Translations under genes and position numbers: made by a program
Notes under the pieces: generated by a model
Told to the model about the DNA's origin: nothing
What the model saw: only the letters and a program-made list of their open reading frames with translations
Database searches by the model: none
Source: Streptococcus thermophilus
GTDB lineage: Bacteria; Bacillota; Bacilli; Lactobacillales; Streptococcaceae
NCBI RefSeq assembly: GCF_010120595.1
Contig: NZ_CP038020.1
Coordinates: 992,001-1,056,000, forward strand
DNA: 64,000 bases
Direction of reading: 5' to 3'
Part shown: positions 46,790 to 55,560 of the stretch, in pieces
How positions within the stretch are numbered: the stretch's first letter is position 1
How the letters are laid out: the number at the start of each line of letters is the position of its first letter

Positions 46790-46960
46790 ATGCAACGTAG
46801 TGTTTTTGGATTATTTACTGCATTATTGGGAGTGCTTTGTGTGCTTTCCGCAATTCCTGCCTTTCGTAAGAAACGTTATGGGTTAGCAGTTTTTCTCTTT
46901 TTAAATGCTTTTACTAACCTTGTCAATACTATTCATGCCTTCTATGGCACCCTATTTTAG
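46790..46960 (+). CDS. Small membrane protein between folA and clpX
   Basis: Fifty-six residues with two hydrophobic segments separated by FRKKRYG. ATG 46790 is chosen because AAGGGGA lies just before it; a longer frame begins inside folA at 46766. Placed between folA and clpX in one transcription unit. Not recognised as a named family. Confidence 0.6.
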   Translation: MQRSVFGLFTALLGVLCVLSAIPAFRKKRYGLAVFLFLNAFTNLVNTIHAFYGTLF

Positions 46961-46977
46961 AAAAGAGTGAGGAATAA

Positions 46978-48204
46978 ATGGCTGGAAATCGTAATGAAGA
47001 GATGGTTTATTGTTCATTTTGTGGCAAAAACCAAGAAGAAGTGAAGAAAATTATCGCCGGTAATGGCGTCTTTATCTGTAACGAATGTGTGGCCTTGTCA
47101 CAAGAAATTATTCGTGAGGAAACGGCTGAAGAAGTTTTAGCTGACTTGGCTGAAACGCCAAAGCCAAAAGAACTTTTAGATATTTTGAACAACTATGTCG
47201 TGGGGCAAGATCGTGTCAAACGTGCCTTGGCAGTAGCTGTTTACAACCACTATAAACGTATCAACTTCACAGAAAGTCGTGAAGATCATGATGTGGACTT
47301 GCAAAAATCAAATATCCTCATGATTGGACCAACAGGGTCAGGGAAAACTTACTTAGCTCAGACTTTGGCTCGTAGTTTGAATGTTCCTTTCGCGATTGCG
47401 GATGCGACATCATTGACAGAGGCAGGTTATGTGGGTGAGGATGTGGAAAATATCCTCCTCAAACTAATCCAAGCGGCAGACTTTAATATTGAACGTGCGG
47501 AACGTGGGATTATCTACGTGGACGAGATTGATAAGATTGCCAAAAAAGGTGAGAATGTTTCAATCACTCGTGATGTTTCAGGTGAAGGGGTTCAACAAGC
47601 TCTCTTGAAGATTATTGAGGGAACAGTGGCTAGCGTTCCACCTCAAGGTGGTCGTAAACACCCTAATCAAGAGATGATTCAAATTGATACTAAGAATATT
47701 CTCTTTATCGTGGGTGGTGCTTTTGATGGTATCGAAGATATCGTTAAGCAACGTCTTGGTGAGAAAATCATTGGGTTTGGTCAAAATAATAAAGCAATTG
47801 ATGACGAATCATCATACATGAAAGAAATTGTGGCTGAAGATATCCAAAAATTTGGACTTATCCCTGAATTTATCGGACGTTTGCCAGTTCTTGCGGCCCT
47901 TGAACAGTTAACGGTTGACGACTTGGTGCGTATTTTGACAGAGCCTAGGAATGCCTTGGTGAAGCAGTATCAAACCCTCTTGTCTTATGATGGGGTTGAA
48001 CTTGAGTTTGACCAGGATGCCCTTGAGGCTATTGCAAGTAAGGCAATTGAACGTAAGACTGGTGCGCGTGGGCTTCGCTCTATCATTGAAGAAGTCATGA
48101 TGGATGTTATGTTTGAAATCCCTAGTCAGGAAGATGTCACTAAGGTTCGTATCACCAAAGAAGCTGTTGATGGGAAAGCTGCTCCAGTATTGGAAACAGC
48201 ATAA
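46978..48204 (+). CDS. clpX: ATP-dependent Clp protease ATP-binding subunit ClpX
   Basis: A 408-residue AAA+ unfoldase that feeds ClpP. The N-terminal zinc domain has [11 protein letters not shown] and CNECV. Walker A is GPTGSGKT (about residues 119-126), Walker [11 protein letters not shown], pore loop GYVGED and sensor [13 protein letters not shown]. The C-terminal small domain ends the protein. It is followed by engB after nine bases, a gene pair common in Firmicutes. Confidence 0.97.
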   Translation: MAGNRNEEMVYCSFCGKNQEEVKKIIAGNGVFICNECVALSQEIIREETAEEVLADLAETPKPKELLDILNNYVVGQDRVKRALAVAVYNHYKRINFTESREDHDVDLQKSNILMIGPTGSGKTYLAQTLARSLNVPFAIADATSLTEAGYVGEDVENILLKLIQAADFNIERAERGIIYVDEIDKIAKKGENVSITRDVSGEGVQQALLKIIEGTVASVPPQGGRKHPNQEMIQIDTKNILFIVGGAFDGIEDIVKQRLGEKIIGFGQNNKAIDDESSYMKEIVAEDIQKFGLIPEFIGRLPVLAALEQLTVDDLVRILTEPRNALVKQYQTLLSYDGVELEFDQDALEAIASKAIERKTGARGLRSIIEEVMMDVMFEIPSQEDVTKVRITKEAVDGKAAPVLETA

Positions 48205-48213
48205 GGAGGACCT

Positions 48214-48813
48214 ATGACTGAAGAACAAGTCCTAAATACGCACAATGCTGAGATTTTACTCAGTGCGGCAAATAAGAGTCACTACCCACAAGATGACCTA
48301 CCTGAAGTTGCCCTAGCAGGACGATCGAATGTTGGTAAGTCAAGCTTTATCAATACACTTCTTGGTCGTAAAAATCTAGCACGTACTTCTGGTAAACCAG
48401 GAAAAACACAATTGCTCAATTTCTATAATATTGACGACAAGTTACGCTTTGTGGATGTTCCAGGTTATGGTTATGCCCGTGTTTCCAAAAAAGAACGTGC
48501 TAAATGGGGGAAAATGATTGAGGAGTACCTTGTGACTCGAGATAATCTTCGTGTCGTTGTTAGCTTGGTTGACCTCCGACATGAGCCAACTCAGGACGAT
48601 ATTCAAATGTATGAATTTCTAAAGTATTATGAAATTCCAGTTATTGTTGTAGCGACTAAGGCTGATAAGATTCCTCGTGGAAAATGGAACAAGCACGAAT
48701 CGATCATTAAGAAAAAACTCAATTTCGACAAAAATGACCATTTCATCGTTTTTTCATCTGTCACACGTGATGGCTATGACGAGGCATGGGATACTATTTT
48801 GGCAGAATTGTAA
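48214..48813 (+). CDS. engB: Ribosome biogenesis GTP-binding protein YsxC/EngB
   Basis: A 199-residue GTPase needed for 50S subunit assembly. G1 is [11 protein letters not shown]2 [10 protein letters not shown]3 DVPGYGYA, G4 TKADK, G5 near SSVTRDG. The ribosome site AAGGAGG lies between the clpX stop and this ATG. Confidence 0.95.
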
Positions 48814-48819
48814 GAAAAG

Positions 48820-48842
48820 CTCGGTGAAATCCGAGTTTTTTT
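48820..48842 (+). terminator. Terminator after engB
   Basis: CTCGG, loop TGAAAT, CCGAG (48831-48835) and a T-run. Confidence 0.7.
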
Positions 48843-48846
48843 CTTG

Positions 48847-48885
48847 TGATAGTTTTTCTCTATCTCTTTGATAGTTTCAACCTAT
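48847..48885 (+). promoter_or_regulatory. Sulfur-amino-acid regulator site upstream of mmuP
   Basis: TGATA-N9-TATCT-N3-TGATA (48847-48873) fits the CmbR/CysR-type LysR box with one mismatch in the middle element. The overlapping ATAGTTTCAACCTAT (48871-48885) resembles the MetR/MtaR Met-box TATAGTTT-N-AAACTATA. Either would tie mmuP-mmuM to methionine or cysteine supply. Confidence 0.55.
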
Positions 48886-48942
48886 TATCCAAAGATCTTT
48901 TATTGTGATAAGCTTGTTTTATTACATCTATTGGAGGAATCT

Positions 48943-50319
48943 ATGGAAAAACATAATTATGAAAATGAGGGTCAGTTTCAACGGAAGATGACCTCACGCC
49001 ACCTCTTTATGCTCTCGCTGGGTGGTGTTATCGGCACTGGTCTTTTCTTGAGCTCGGGCTATACGATTGCACAAGCAGGTCCCCTTGGTGCTATCCTCTC
49101 TTATCTTGTGGGAGCTGTTGTCGTTTACTTGGTTATGCTTTCGTTGGGGGAGTTAGCAGTAGCTATGCCAGTAACGGGATCCTTTCACACCTATGCCACT
49201 AAGTTTATCAGTCCTGGAACAGGTTTTACTGTAGCCTGGCTTTATTGGATTTGTTGGACGGTTGCCTTGGGGACAGAATTCCTAGGTGCGGCCATGCTGA
49301 TGCAACGCTGGTTTCCGTCAGTTCCGGCTTGGATTTTTGCAACCTTCTTTGCCTTAGTAATTTTGGGGATTAATGCTTTGAGTGTGAGATCTTTTGCGGA
49401 AGCAGAATCCGTCTTCTCGTCAATCAAAGTCATCGCCATCTTGGTTTTCATCATACTAGGTCTAGGAGCTATGTTTGGTTTGGTGCGTTTTGAAGGTCAC
49501 CATGAAGCTATTATGTTTAAGCATTTGACGGCCAATGGTCTCTTTCCCAATGGAGGTCTTGCCATTGTGTCAGTTATGTTGGCGGTTAATTATGCCTTTT
49601 CGGGAACAGAATTAATCGGTATTGCAGCTGGTGAAACAGATAATCCCAAAGAGGCTGTTCCACGTGCTATTAAAACAACCATTGGACGTTTGGTTATCTT
49701 CTTCGTCTTGACTATTGTGGTATTGGCTTCGCTTCTTCCAATGAAAGAAGCAGGGGTATCCTCAGCCCCTTTCGTTGATGTCTTTGACAAGATGGGGATT
49801 CCAGTTGCGGCAGACATTATGAATTTTGTTATCCTGACAGCTATTCTTTCGGCTGGGAATTCGGGGCTCTATGCTTCAAGCCGTATGCTTTGGTCTTTGG
49901 CCAATGAGGGAATGCTCAATAAAAAACTAGTGACAATCAATAAGCATGGCGTTCCAATGACAGCCCTTTTGATTTCCATGGCTGGGGCAGTTTTATCGCT
50001 CTTCTCAAGTATCTATGCAGCGGATACGGTTTATCTAGCTCTAGTATCAATTGCTGGTTTTGCAGTTGTTGTTGTTTGGCTTTCTATTCCTATGGCACAG
50101 ATTAATTTCCGAAAACAGTGGAAGCTAGAACATTCCGAAGACGAACTGGACTATAAGACACCGTTTAATCCAATCCTCCCTTATATCACAATTGTTCTGT
50201 TGGCTATTTCTGTGCTTGGGATTGCTTGGGATAGTTCACAACGTGCGGGACTCTATTTCGGTATTCCTTTCATGATTTTCTGTTACCTTTATCACTACCT
50301 TTGCTTTAACAAATGGTAA
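48943..50319 (+). CDS. mmuP: Amino acid permease, probably S-methylmethionine transporter
   Basis: A 458-residue APC-superfamily permease with twelve helices. [21 protein letters not shown] is the first-helix signature, and [19 protein letters not shown] the helix 6 region of the amino acid transporter family. ATG 48943 follows TTGGAGGA; the frame extends further upstream without a site. The S-methylmethionine assignment comes from the next gene, mmuM, 11 bases downstream, and from the sulfur-type operator. Confidence 0.82.
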   Translation: MEKHNYENEGQFQRKMTSRHLFMLSLGGVIGTGLFLSSGYTIAQAGPLGAILSYLVGAVVVYLVMLSLGELAVAMPVTGSFHTYATKFISPGTGFTVAWLYWICWTVALGTEFLGAAMLMQRWFPSVPAWIFATFFALVILGINALSVRSFAEAESVFSSIKVIAILVFIILGLGAMFGLVRFEGHHEAIMFKHLTANGLFPNGGLAIVSVMLAVNYAFSGTELIGIAAGETDNPKEAVPRAIKTTIGRLVIFFVLTIVVLASLLPMKEAGVSSAPFVDVFDKMGIPVAADIMNFVILTAILSAGNSGLYASSRMLWSLANEGMLNKKLVTINKHGVPMTALLISMAGAVLSLFSSIYAADTVYLALVSIAGFAVVVVWLSIPMAQINFRKQWKLEHSEDELDYKTPFNPILPYITIVLLAISVLGIAWDSSQRAGLYFGIPFMIFCYLYHYLCFNKW

Positions 50320-50330
50320 GGAGGAGTTTT

Positions 50331-51281
50331 ATGGCAACATTTAAAGATTATTTGGAAAATAATTCTCCCCTCATTCTTCATGGGGCTCTAGGAACAGAGA
50401 TGGAAGCCCTGAGGTATGATATTTCAGGTAAGCTCTGGTCAGCTAAGTACCTTCTTGAGAAGTCAGAAGTTATTCAAGAACTTCACGAAACTTATGTGGC
50501 TGCTGGGGCTGACTTGATTACCACGTCATCTTATCAGGCGACCTTACCTGGATTGGTAGAGGCAGGACTTACCGAGAAAGCAGCGGAGCAGATTATTGCC
50601 CTGACGGTCCGGTTAGCAAAGGCTGCACGTGATAAGGTATGGGGAGCATTAGATGAGACTGAGAAAGCAAAACGACCATATCCTTTGATTTCTGGAGATG
50701 TTGGTCCGTACGCGGCTTATTTGGCTAATGGTTCTGAGTATAGTGGTGATTATGGTCAAATTACTATCAAGGAGCTTAAGGATTTTCATCGCCCTAGGAT
50801 TCAAATTCTCCTAGATCAAGGTGTGGATTTGTTGGCTTTGGAAACCATTCCAAATCGTTTGGAAACACAAGCCTTGATTGAACTTCTAGCTGAAGAGTTT
50901 CCAGAAGCAGAAGCTTATATGAGTTTTACAGTCCAGATTCCAGATGCTATCAGTGATGGGACTTCTCTAGCTGAAATGGCCAAGCTTGTTTCTCAGTCAA
51001 ATCAAATCTTGGCTGTAGGCATCAACTGTAGTTCACCTCTTCTGTATAACCAGGCTCTAGCTTTTCTTAAGAATGCTGGCAAGGCGCTCATTACTTATCC
51101 CAATTCAGGTGAAGTTTATGATGGCGACAGTCAGACTTGGAAACCCAAAGATAAAGACGCTTTAACCCTAGTTGAACATAGCAAGTATTGGCATGCTCAT
51201 TTTGGCGTGAAAATTTTGGGTGGTTGCTGTCGAACACGTCCAAATGACATTAAAGCCTTATATCAAGAATTTAGAACCTAG
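50331..51281 (+). CDS. mmuM: Homocysteine S-methyltransferase
   Basis: A 316-residue enzyme that moves a methyl group from S-methylmethionine to homocysteine, giving two methionines. ILHGALGTEMEALRYD at the N-terminus, the zinc ligands in VGINCSSP and GGCCRTRP, and TSSYQATLPGL are diagnostic. ATG 50331 follows AAGGAGGAG. With mmuP it makes an import-and-use unit. Confidence 0.92.
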   Translation: MATFKDYLENNSPLILHGALGTEMEALRYDISGKLWSAKYLLEKSEVIQELHETYVAAGADLITTSSYQATLPGLVEAGLTEKAAEQIIALTVRLAKAARDKVWGALDETEKAKRPYPLISGDVGPYAAYLANGSEYSGDYGQITIKELKDFHRPRIQILLDQGVDLLALETIPNRLETQALIELLAEEFPEAEAYMSFTVQIPDAISDGTSLAEMAKLVSQSNQILAVGINCSSPLLYNQALAFLKNAGKALITYPNSGEVYDGDSQTWKPKDKDALTLVEHSKYWHAHFGVKILGGCCRTRPNDIKALYQEFRT

Positions 51282-51355
51282 TCAAATTTCTAATTATTTG
51301 TTATAATAAGAAATTGTAAGGCTATTAGCTCTACACACTATTAGTAGAAAATGAA

Positions 51356-51376
51356 GCCAGCATTAAGCTGGTTTTT
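51356..51376 (+). terminator. Terminator between mmuM and the DUF1912 gene
   Basis: GCCAGC and GCTGGT (51356-51372) around ATTAA, followed by T. TATAAT at 51302-51307 lies upstream, so it may act as an attenuator for the next gene instead. Confidence 0.6.
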
Positions 51377-51393
51377 AAAATGAAGAGGAAAAC

Positions 51394-51648
51394 ATGACCT
51401 ACGAACAAGAATTTCTAAAAGACTTTGAGGAATGGGTTGTTACCCAAGTTAAAGTAAACGAAACGGCTTTGGCTGCTAGCAAGAAAATCTGGGAAGAAGA
51501 TGGCGATGAGCGTGCACGTGATGCAAGTTTCCGTTATGAGGCTAAATTAGATGCCTACAATTTCCTAATTGGTAAGTTTACCAATTATCGTGCGGGTAAA
51601 GGTTTCCATGATATGCCAGATGGCCTGTTCGGAGAACGTCACTATTAA
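51394..51648 (+). CDS. DUF1912 family protein
   Basis: An 84-residue soluble protein, MTYEQEFLKDFEEWVVTQVK to DMPDGLFGERHY, the full length of this streptococcal family. Acidic, mostly helical. AAGAGGAAA precedes the ATG. Function unknown. Confidence 0.8.
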   Translation: MTYEQEFLKDFEEWVVTQVKVNETALAASKKIWEEDGDERARDASFRYEAKLDAYNFLIGKFTNYRAGKGFHDMPDGLFGERHY

Positions 51649-51719
51649 TAGAGAATGAAAAAAATGACAACCGTGCTTTATAAGAAAAAGTCGTTTGTCA
51701 AAATAGGAGAAAACTAGAC

Positions 51720-52079
51720 ATGGCTAAAGTAAAAAATAAAAAGAAAGCTTTTAAACACCGTTTGAAAAAACAAGGACTTTTCAATAATCTTAAAGCCCCT
51801 GTTCCACCGGTGCCACCAGTAGCACCACAACCTCTTGCTGAATCTAAGACAGTTGCTAAGGAAGAAGTGGTAACTACAGATCTTAGTCTTGAATCCTTTG
51901 CAGAAGTTCCAGAAGTTGACGGTCTTCGTTCGAACCTTGTAGAGACCCTCTACAATGAAGGTTTGACGTCAGTAGCGGCTTTTGCTACTGTGACTGAAGA
52001 AGAAGTCCTAGCGCTCAAGGGGGTAGGACCTGCGACAGTTAAAAAATTAAAAGAAAATGGTGTCAGCTTTAAAGCTTAA
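51720..52079 (+). CDS. Helix-hairpin-helix domain protein
   Basis: A 119-residue protein. A lysine-rich N-terminus (KVKNKKKAFKHRLKKQG), a proline-rich linker (PVPPVPPVAPQP) and a C-terminal helix-hairpin-helix with VLALKGVGPATVKKLKENG (about 97-115) are visible, a non-specific nucleic-acid-binding unit. AGGAGA precedes the ATG. Likely binds DNA or RNA; no specific role can be given. Confidence 0.7.
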   Translation: MAKVKNKKKAFKHRLKKQGLFNNLKAPVPPVPPVAPQPLAESKTVAKEEVVTTDLSLESFAEVPEVDGLRSNLVETLYNEGLTSVAAFATVTEEEVLALKGVGPATVKKLKENGVSFKA

Positions 52080-52085
52080 GCCTAA

Positions 52086-52115
52086 AAAGATCCGAGGTAG
52101 AGACTTTGGATCTTT
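52086..52115 (+). terminator. Terminator after the helix-hairpin-helix gene
   Basis: AAAGATCC (52086-52093) pairs perfectly with GGATCTTT (52108-52115). Confidence 0.75.
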
Positions 52116-52154
52116 ATTATTTGTTTTGAGGCCGTCAGTTGGTTAGCAGAACAA

Positions 52155-52179
52155 GAAAACCACTAGCTTGGCTAGTGGT
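52155..52179 (-). terminator. Terminator of plsY
   Basis: ACCACTAGC (52159-52167) pairs with GCTAGTGGT (52171-52179); reading the minus strand it is followed by TTTTC. Confidence 0.8.
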
Positions 52180-52196
52180 CAATAGTAATAAATTAT

Positions 52197-52838
52197 TTAT
52201 TTCTTTGGATTTTGTTTAGTTAAATTAAGTCCAAAGGGGACCAGGTTTTCTCGATGGTTACGGATACGAGCTATATTTTCAGTGTGACGGAAAATAATCA
52301 CTAAAACTATGATGATAAGAACAGCACTAAAGATTGGGTCATAGCCATCTAGCAAGAAGTGGATGGCTGGAAAAGTAGCCAAGGTGATCAGTCCAACAAC
52401 TGCAGCAGTGATACTTGAAAATGAAATCATGCTGGTTAAATAGAGCGTTAAAGCAAAGACCAGGAGTAGGAAGACAAAGTAGAGGGGAACAAAACCAAGA
52501 AGCACCCCAGCACTTGTCGCAACGGCTTTTCCACCCTTAAATCCCGTAAAGAATGGAAAAATATGCCCGATAATTGCAAAGAAACCAATGATTAGGGGTG
52601 ACACTTCCGTGATACCCAGCCAAATAGGTAAGAGCACTGCCAAAGTTCCTTTAAGCATGTCCACTAAGAAAGTGATTGTGCCAGCAGTCTTACCAAGAAC
52701 ACGGAAGGTATTGGTTGTTCCAGTATTTCCAGATCCATGCTCTCGAAGATTAGTGTGAAAGAAAACTTTTCCAATCCAGAGACCAGTCTGAATGGAACCT
52801 AGCAAGTAGGCGATAAGGATTAATAATAAGATTTTCAT
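52197..52838 (-). CDS. plsY: Acyl-phosphate glycerol-3-phosphate acyltransferase
   Basis: A 213-residue membrane enzyme that makes lysophosphatidic acid from acyl-phosphate, the first step of phospholipid synthesis. Three conserved motifs are present: [11 protein letters not shown], the phosphate loop [14 protein letters not shown], and HTENIARI near the C-terminus. Five hydrophobic segments. It is divergent from parE, a neighbour pairing common in streptococci. Confidence 0.94.
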   Translation of the reverse strand: MKILLLILIAYLLGSIQTGLWIGKVFFHTNLREHGSGNTGTTNTFRVLGKTAGTITFLVDMLKGTLAVLLPIWLGITEVSPLIIGFFAIIGHIFPFFTGFKGGKAVATSAGVLLGFVPLYFVFLLLVFALTLYLTSMISFSSITAAVVGLITLATFPAIHFLLDGYDPIFSAVLIIIVLVIIFRHTENIARIRNHRENLVPFGLNLTKQNPKK

Positions 52839-52917
52839 GAGATAATTATAGCATACAGCCTAGTAATTGACAAAGCTAGTCAGCATAAAGATACCCTGTG
52901 AGCTTTCTCAATTTCCT

Positions 52918-52946
52918 TTGCAAATTCTTTTGAAAACTTATAAAAT
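52918..52946 (+). promoter_or_regulatory. Promoter of parE
   Basis: TTGCAA (52918-52923) and TAAAAT (52941-52946), spacing 17. Confidence 0.55.
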
Positions 52947-52975
52947 AATAAGGATGAAAATTTTGGAGGTCACTC

Positions 52976-54925
52976 TTGGCTAAAAAAGAAATAAATGTAA
53001 ATAATTATAATGATGATGCCATTCAGGTACTGGAAGGGTTAGATGCTGTTCGCAAACGCCCAGGGATGTACATTGGCTCAACAGATGGGACAGGTCTTCA
53101 TCACTTGGTTTGGGAGATTGTCGACAATGCGGTCGATGAAGCTCTCTCAGGCTTTGGTGATGTCATTGCTGTCACCTTAAATAAGGATGGTTCTGTTTCC
53201 GTTTCTGACTCTGGACGTGGGATGCCGACAGGTATGCATGCCATGGGTAAACCAACGGTAGAAGTTATTTTCACAGTCCTCCACGCAGGTGGTAAATTTG
53301 GACAAGGTGGTTATAAGACTTCTGGTGGTCTTCACGGTGTAGGATCATCAGTTGTAAATGCACTTTCTAGCTGGCTTGAGGTAGAGATTACCCGTGATGG
53401 TAGTGTTTATCGCCAGCGTTTTGAAAATGGTGGTCACCCTGTTACAGGGCTCGAAAAGATTGGCAAGGCACCTAAGTCTAAGACAGGGACAAAAGTAACC
53501 TTCATGCCTGATGCTAGCATCTTTTCAACGACAGACTTCAAATTTAATACTATCTCAGAGCGTCTCAAAGAATCAGCCTTCCTTCTTAAGAATGTTACCA
53601 TGACATTGACAGACTTGCGTGGTGAAGAAGAAGTACGCGAAGAATTCCATTATGAAAATGGAGTCCAAGACTTTGTGTCTTACTTGAATGAAGACAAGGA
53701 AACGCTGACGCCAGTCATCTATATTGATGGAGATCAGCAAGATTTTCACTTGGAATTAGCCCTTCAGTACAATGATGGTTACTCTGATAATATCCTTTCC
53801 TTTGTTAATAATGTCCGAACTAAGGACGGAGGTACTCACGAGACGGGCTTCAAATCTGCTATTACCAAGGCCTTTAACGATTATGCACGTAAGACTGGCT
53901 TACTCAAAGAAAAGGATAAGAACCTTGAAGGGTCGGATTACCGTGAGGGCTTGTCAGCGGTTATCTCGCTCTTAGTTCCTGAAGAGCACCTTCAGTTTGA
54001 GGGGCAAACCAAGGATAAGTTGGGGTCACCACTTGCTCGCCCTATTGTTGATGGTATTGTTTCAGAGTATCTGACTTATTTCCTTATGGAAAATGGAGAT
54101 CTGGCTTCTAACTTGGTGCGTAAGGCCATCAAGGCCCGTGATGCCCGTGAAGCTGCCAGAAAAGCTCGTGATGCTAGCCGAAATGGAAAGAAAAATAAAA
54201 AAGACAAGGGACTCTTGTCAGGGAAACTGACGCCAGCCCAGTCTAAAAATGCCAAGAAAAATGAGCTCTATCTGGTCGAAGGGGACTCTGCTGGTGGATC
54301 AGCCAAACAAGGCCGTGATCGTAAATTCCAGGCAATTCTGCCCTTACGAGGTAAGGTCCTAAATACAGAGAAAGCCAAAATGGCAGATATTCTCAAAAAT
54401 GAAGAAATCAATACCATGATTTACACTATTGGTGCAGGTGTTGGAGCTGATTTTAACCTTGACGATATCAACTATGACAAGATTATCATCATGACCGATG
54501 CTGATACCGATGGAGCTCACATCCAGACCTTGTTGCTTACTTTCTTCTATCGTTATATGCGTCCATTGGTTGAAACAGGGCACGTTTATATTGCTTTGCC
54601 CCCTCTTTATAAGATGTCTAAAGGTAAAGGCAAGAAGGAAGTTGTCGAATATGCTTGGACCGATGGGGAACTTGAAGAACTTCGTCAAAAGTTTGGTAGA
54701 GGTGCGCTTCTCCAACGTTACAAAGGACTTGGTGAAATGAATGCTGACCAGCTTTGGGAAACAACCATGAATCCAGAGACCAGAACGCTTATCCGAGTGA
54801 CTATTGACGATTTAGCGCGTGCCGAACGCCGCGTCTCAGTGCTAATGGGAGATAAGGCAGCTCCTCGCCGTCAATGGATTGAGGATAATGTTAAATTTAC
54901 CTTGGAAGAAACGACAGCGTTTTAA
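52976..54925 (+). CDS. parE: DNA topoisomerase IV subunit B
   Basis: A 649-residue ATPase subunit of topoisomerase IV, which separates linked daughter chromosomes. It starts at TTG 52976 with TTGGAGG just upstream. The GHKL domain has EIVDNAVDEALSG, the ATP-lid glycines GGLHGVGSSVVNAL, and the TOPRIM domain has EGDSAGGSAKQGRD and DADTDGAHI. Full length. parC follows, but 635 bases away. Confidence 0.96.
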   Translation: MAKKEINVNNYNDDAIQVLEGLDAVRKRPGMYIGSTDGTGLHHLVWEIVDNAVDEALSGFGDVIAVTLNKDGSVSVSDSGRGMPTGMHAMGKPTVEVIFTVLHAGGKFGQGGYKTSGGLHGVGSSVVNALSSWLEVEITRDGSVYRQRFENGGHPVTGLEKIGKAPKSKTGTKVTFMPDASIFSTTDFKFNTISERLKESAFLLKNVTMTLTDLRGEEEVREEFHYENGVQDFVSYLNEDKETLTPVIYIDGDQQDFHLELALQYNDGYSDNILSFVNNVRTKDGGTHETGFKSAITKAFNDYARKTGLLKEKDKNLEGSDYREGLSAVISLLVPEEHLQFEGQTKDKLGSPLARPIVDGIVSEYLTYFLMENGDLASNLVRKAIKARDAREAARKARDASRNGKKNKKDKGLLSGKLTPAQSKNAKKNELYLVEGDSAGGSAKQGRDRKFQAILPLRGKVLNTEKAKMADILKNEEINTMIYTIGAGVGADFNLDDINYDKIIIMTDADTDGAHIQTLLLTFFYRYMRPLVETGHVYIALPPLYKMSKGKGKKEVVEYAWTDGELEELRQKFGRGALLQRYKGLGEMNADQLWETTMNPETRTLIRVTIDDLARAERRVSVLMGDKAAPRRQWIEDNVKFTLEETTAF

Positions 54926-54930
54926 GGAGT

Positions 54931-55155
54931 GTGAATAATGGATCTATACTTAGGTTTTCTTTTATTAGTTTTTTGTCCTCAATTTTTCTTGTAATCATCA
55001 TGAATCGTCGACAAATTAGACTTTTAGGATTGTATACACCGATAGTATTTCGTCTATGCATACTTAAGGTAATTGAATCTAAATTTGGAGACCCTGAAAG
55101 TTTTTTAGAGGTAAGGCTTCTCATGATGATTTTACAGGTAAGTATGATTGGCTAA
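54931..55155 (+). pseudogene. Small frameshifted ORF after parE
   Basis: AAGGAG overlaps the parE end and serves ATG 54939, which gives a 17-residue hydrophobic peptide MDLYLGFLLLVFCPQFFL and a stop. The frame one base away continues as IFLVIIMNRRQIRLLGLYTP to QVSMIG and TAA at 55153. Together they resemble a small membrane-anchored protein split by one base. I do not recognise it, and the second frame alone (GTG 54931) has no ribosome site. Confidence 0.35.
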
Positions 55156-55255
55156 AAAGATGGAGTTTGCCTACAATCATAAAGAGAATGAGAGATGACG
55201 GCTTATGCTGAGGAGGAACTCTCTAATCACTGATTCAATAATCTATTTTAAACAC

Positions 55256-55296
55256 TTTAAACTACAGAAAGGATTGTTCGGTTACTTGCAGTAACT
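55256..55296 (+). repeat. Direct repeat copy 1 in the parC leader
   Basis: TTTAAACTACAGAAAGG, then GGTTACTTGCAGTAACT, which folds as GTTACT/AGTAAC. Confidence 0.6.
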
Positions 55297-55397
55297 AAAT
55301 TCCTTTTTCTATAGAAAACCACTCAACATTCTTTGAAAGGAGTTGAACACGCCCTAAATACTGTGTGAAAATTCCTTCTCCACCATTTAACAACGTA

Positions 55398-55441
55398 TTT
55401 TAAACTTTACAGAAAGGGTCGTTTGGTTACTGAATGTAACT
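55398..55441 (+). repeat. Direct repeat copy 2 in the parC leader
   Basis: TTTTAAACTTTACAGAAAGG, then GGTTACTGAATGTAACT, which folds as GTTAC/GTAAC. About 80 per cent like copy 1. Between and after the copies (to 55560) I see no gene, only a TTCGGC-AA-GCCGAA hairpin near 55528-55541. Confidence 0.6.
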
Positions 55442-55560
55442 GAACACGGGACTAATTTCTTAGGAAAAGTAGATAAATCGCCTTGGCTTCATCAACCTTG
55501 CATCGGTTTCCTATTTTTCTACAGAGATTTTCGGCAAGCCGAATCGTCCCTTTGTATCTT

